5,533 nt of DNA from JBHAEP01 sp041855665 (GTDB lineage Bacteria; Patescibacteriota; Saccharimonadia; Saccharimonadales; Saccharimonadaceae): contig JBHAEP010000061.1 in assembly GCA_041855665.1 (NCBI GenBank), positions 1-5,533 of the forward strand. Direction: 5' to 3'. Below are positions 5,108-5,533 of this stretch, in pieces. The position numbers were made by a program, and so were the translations under genes. Under the pieces are notes generated by a model that saw only the letters and a list, made by a program, of their open reading frames with translations, searched no databases and was not told where the DNA came from. Within the stretch, counting starts at the first letter, position 1; each line of letters starts with the position of its first letter.

Positions 5108-5533
5108 TTAAACCTCAAAAATCGTTTCTAATTTACTATTTAAATCAACCAACATTTGTTTTTCACAGCTGCTAACGCCGGCTAAAATCCAAGTATTGGC
5201 TTTGATAAAGTCTCGCGCTGTCTCTATCATACGATCACGAGTTACTCCGGTAATCGCCGTTGGAACTTTATCATAATCCAAAATTACATCATCATAAAAA
5301 TATCGCCCAGTATAGAAATTAGCGATCTGGCCAACGGTTTGACAACCCATCTGATATCGACCAAGCATATAGCTCTTGGCAACTTCAATCTCAGCCTCAC
5401 TAATATCACCGCTCAATACAGCCTTGAGTTGAGTGGCTATAATATCAAACAAGCCAGCTGCATTATCGATATTTACCTGTCCGCCAAAATCCCAGCTACT
5501 AGAATCATTACCTCCAGAAGTCTCGCTAAACAT
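5108..5533 (-). CDS. M16-family (pitrilysin-like) peptidase, C-terminal part (partial)
   Basis: The frame is open from the right edge to a TAA at 5108-5110, giving 141 residues. The Met at the very edge is probably internal, because the fragment matches only the last part of a longer protein. It resembles the C-terminal domain of M16 zinc peptidases and processing-peptidase-like proteins: a Gly-rich SWDFGGQVNI strand, a helix (LFDIIATQLKAVL), the ISEAEIEVAKSYMLGRYQMG helix corresponding to the usual T-x-x-E-L-x-x-A-K pattern, a helix with R77 and Y80, then VTRDRMIETARDFI and a final strand ILAGVSS. The catalytic HxxEH motif of M16 enzymes lies in the N-terminal domain and is outside the window, so activity is unknown; many M16 C-terminal domains and partner subunits are non-catalytic. 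The end overlaps the murD ribosome-binding site, which suggests one transcript, though a functional link to MurD is not evident. Confidence 0.75.
   Translation of the reverse strand: MFSETSGGNDSSSWDFGGQVNIDNAAGLFDIIATQLKAVLSGDISEAEIEVAKSYMLGRYQMGCQTVGQIANFYTGRYFYDDVILDYDKVPTAITGVTRDRMIETARDFIKANTWILAGVSSCEKQMLVDLNSKLETIFEV
5113..5116 (-). promoter_or_regulatory. Shine-Dalgarno site deciding the murD start
   Basis: The minus strand reads GAGG within the last codons of the upstream M16-like gene, 6 bases before the ATG at 5106. This spacing fits ATG 5106. It cannot serve the TTG at 5118, which lies upstream of it. It is the clearest ribosome-binding site in the window. Confidence 0.7.

Noticed and set aside
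5107..5118. TTG start at 5118 for murD (four extra residues, MRFN)
   Set aside because: The GAGG ribosome-binding site lies downstream of this TTG and is well spaced for ATG 5106, and MurD proteins normally begin right before the Rossmann glycine motif.

Overview
The window is a compact bacterial housekeeping segment of roughly 40% G+C (judged by eye). Gaps are tens of bases or less, and there is no mobile element, tRNA, rRNA or CRISPR array. The proteins resemble Candidate Phyla Radiation bacteria, most likely Candidatus Saccharibacteria (TM7). Reasons are a small-genome layout, an RF2 with actinobacteria-like signatures, an FtsEX pair beside a secreted coiled-coil hydrolase-like protein, and promoters placed almost directly on start codons. 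This assignment is inference. An intact RF2, and no in-frame TGA in any gene, argue for the standard bacterial code and against the CPR lineages that read UGA as glycine. The six visible stops are five TAA and one TAG.

Layout from left to right. At 1-385 (minus) is the N-terminal part of an exported coiled-coil protein of the CwlO/PcsB/EnvC type, cut by the left edge. At 435-1439 (minus) is ftsX, at 1439-2122 (minus) ftsE, and at 2158-3246 (minus) prfB (RF2). Transcription in this block runs prfB, ftsE, ftsX, then the hydrolase-like gene. From a 58-bp divergent gap, hpt (hypoxanthine phosphoribosyltransferase) runs to the right at 3305-3841. It converges on murD (minus, start best placed at 5106). 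An intrinsic-terminator hairpin between them contains both stop codons. murD lies 1 base downstream of the stop of a gene entering from the right edge, which encodes the C-terminal part of an M16-family zinc-peptidase-like protein.

The main theme is the cell wall. MurD makes a cytoplasmic peptidoglycan precursor. FtsE and FtsX form an ATP-driven membrane complex that in other bacteria switches on a coiled-coil peptidoglycan hydrolase outside the cell, and such a protein is the next gene. RF2 and Hpt belong to translation termination and purine salvage.

The most striking non-coding pattern is in translation start signals. All four genes that begin after an intergenic gap (prfB, ftsE, the coiled-coil gene, hpt) have a good -10 box ending 6-8 bases before the ATG and no Shine-Dalgarno sequence, which predicts leaderless or nearly leaderless mRNAs. 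The two genes that begin inside a co-transcribed unit (murD, ftsX) do have Shine-Dalgarno-like sequences. I found no convincing new gene system; the coding content is ordinary.
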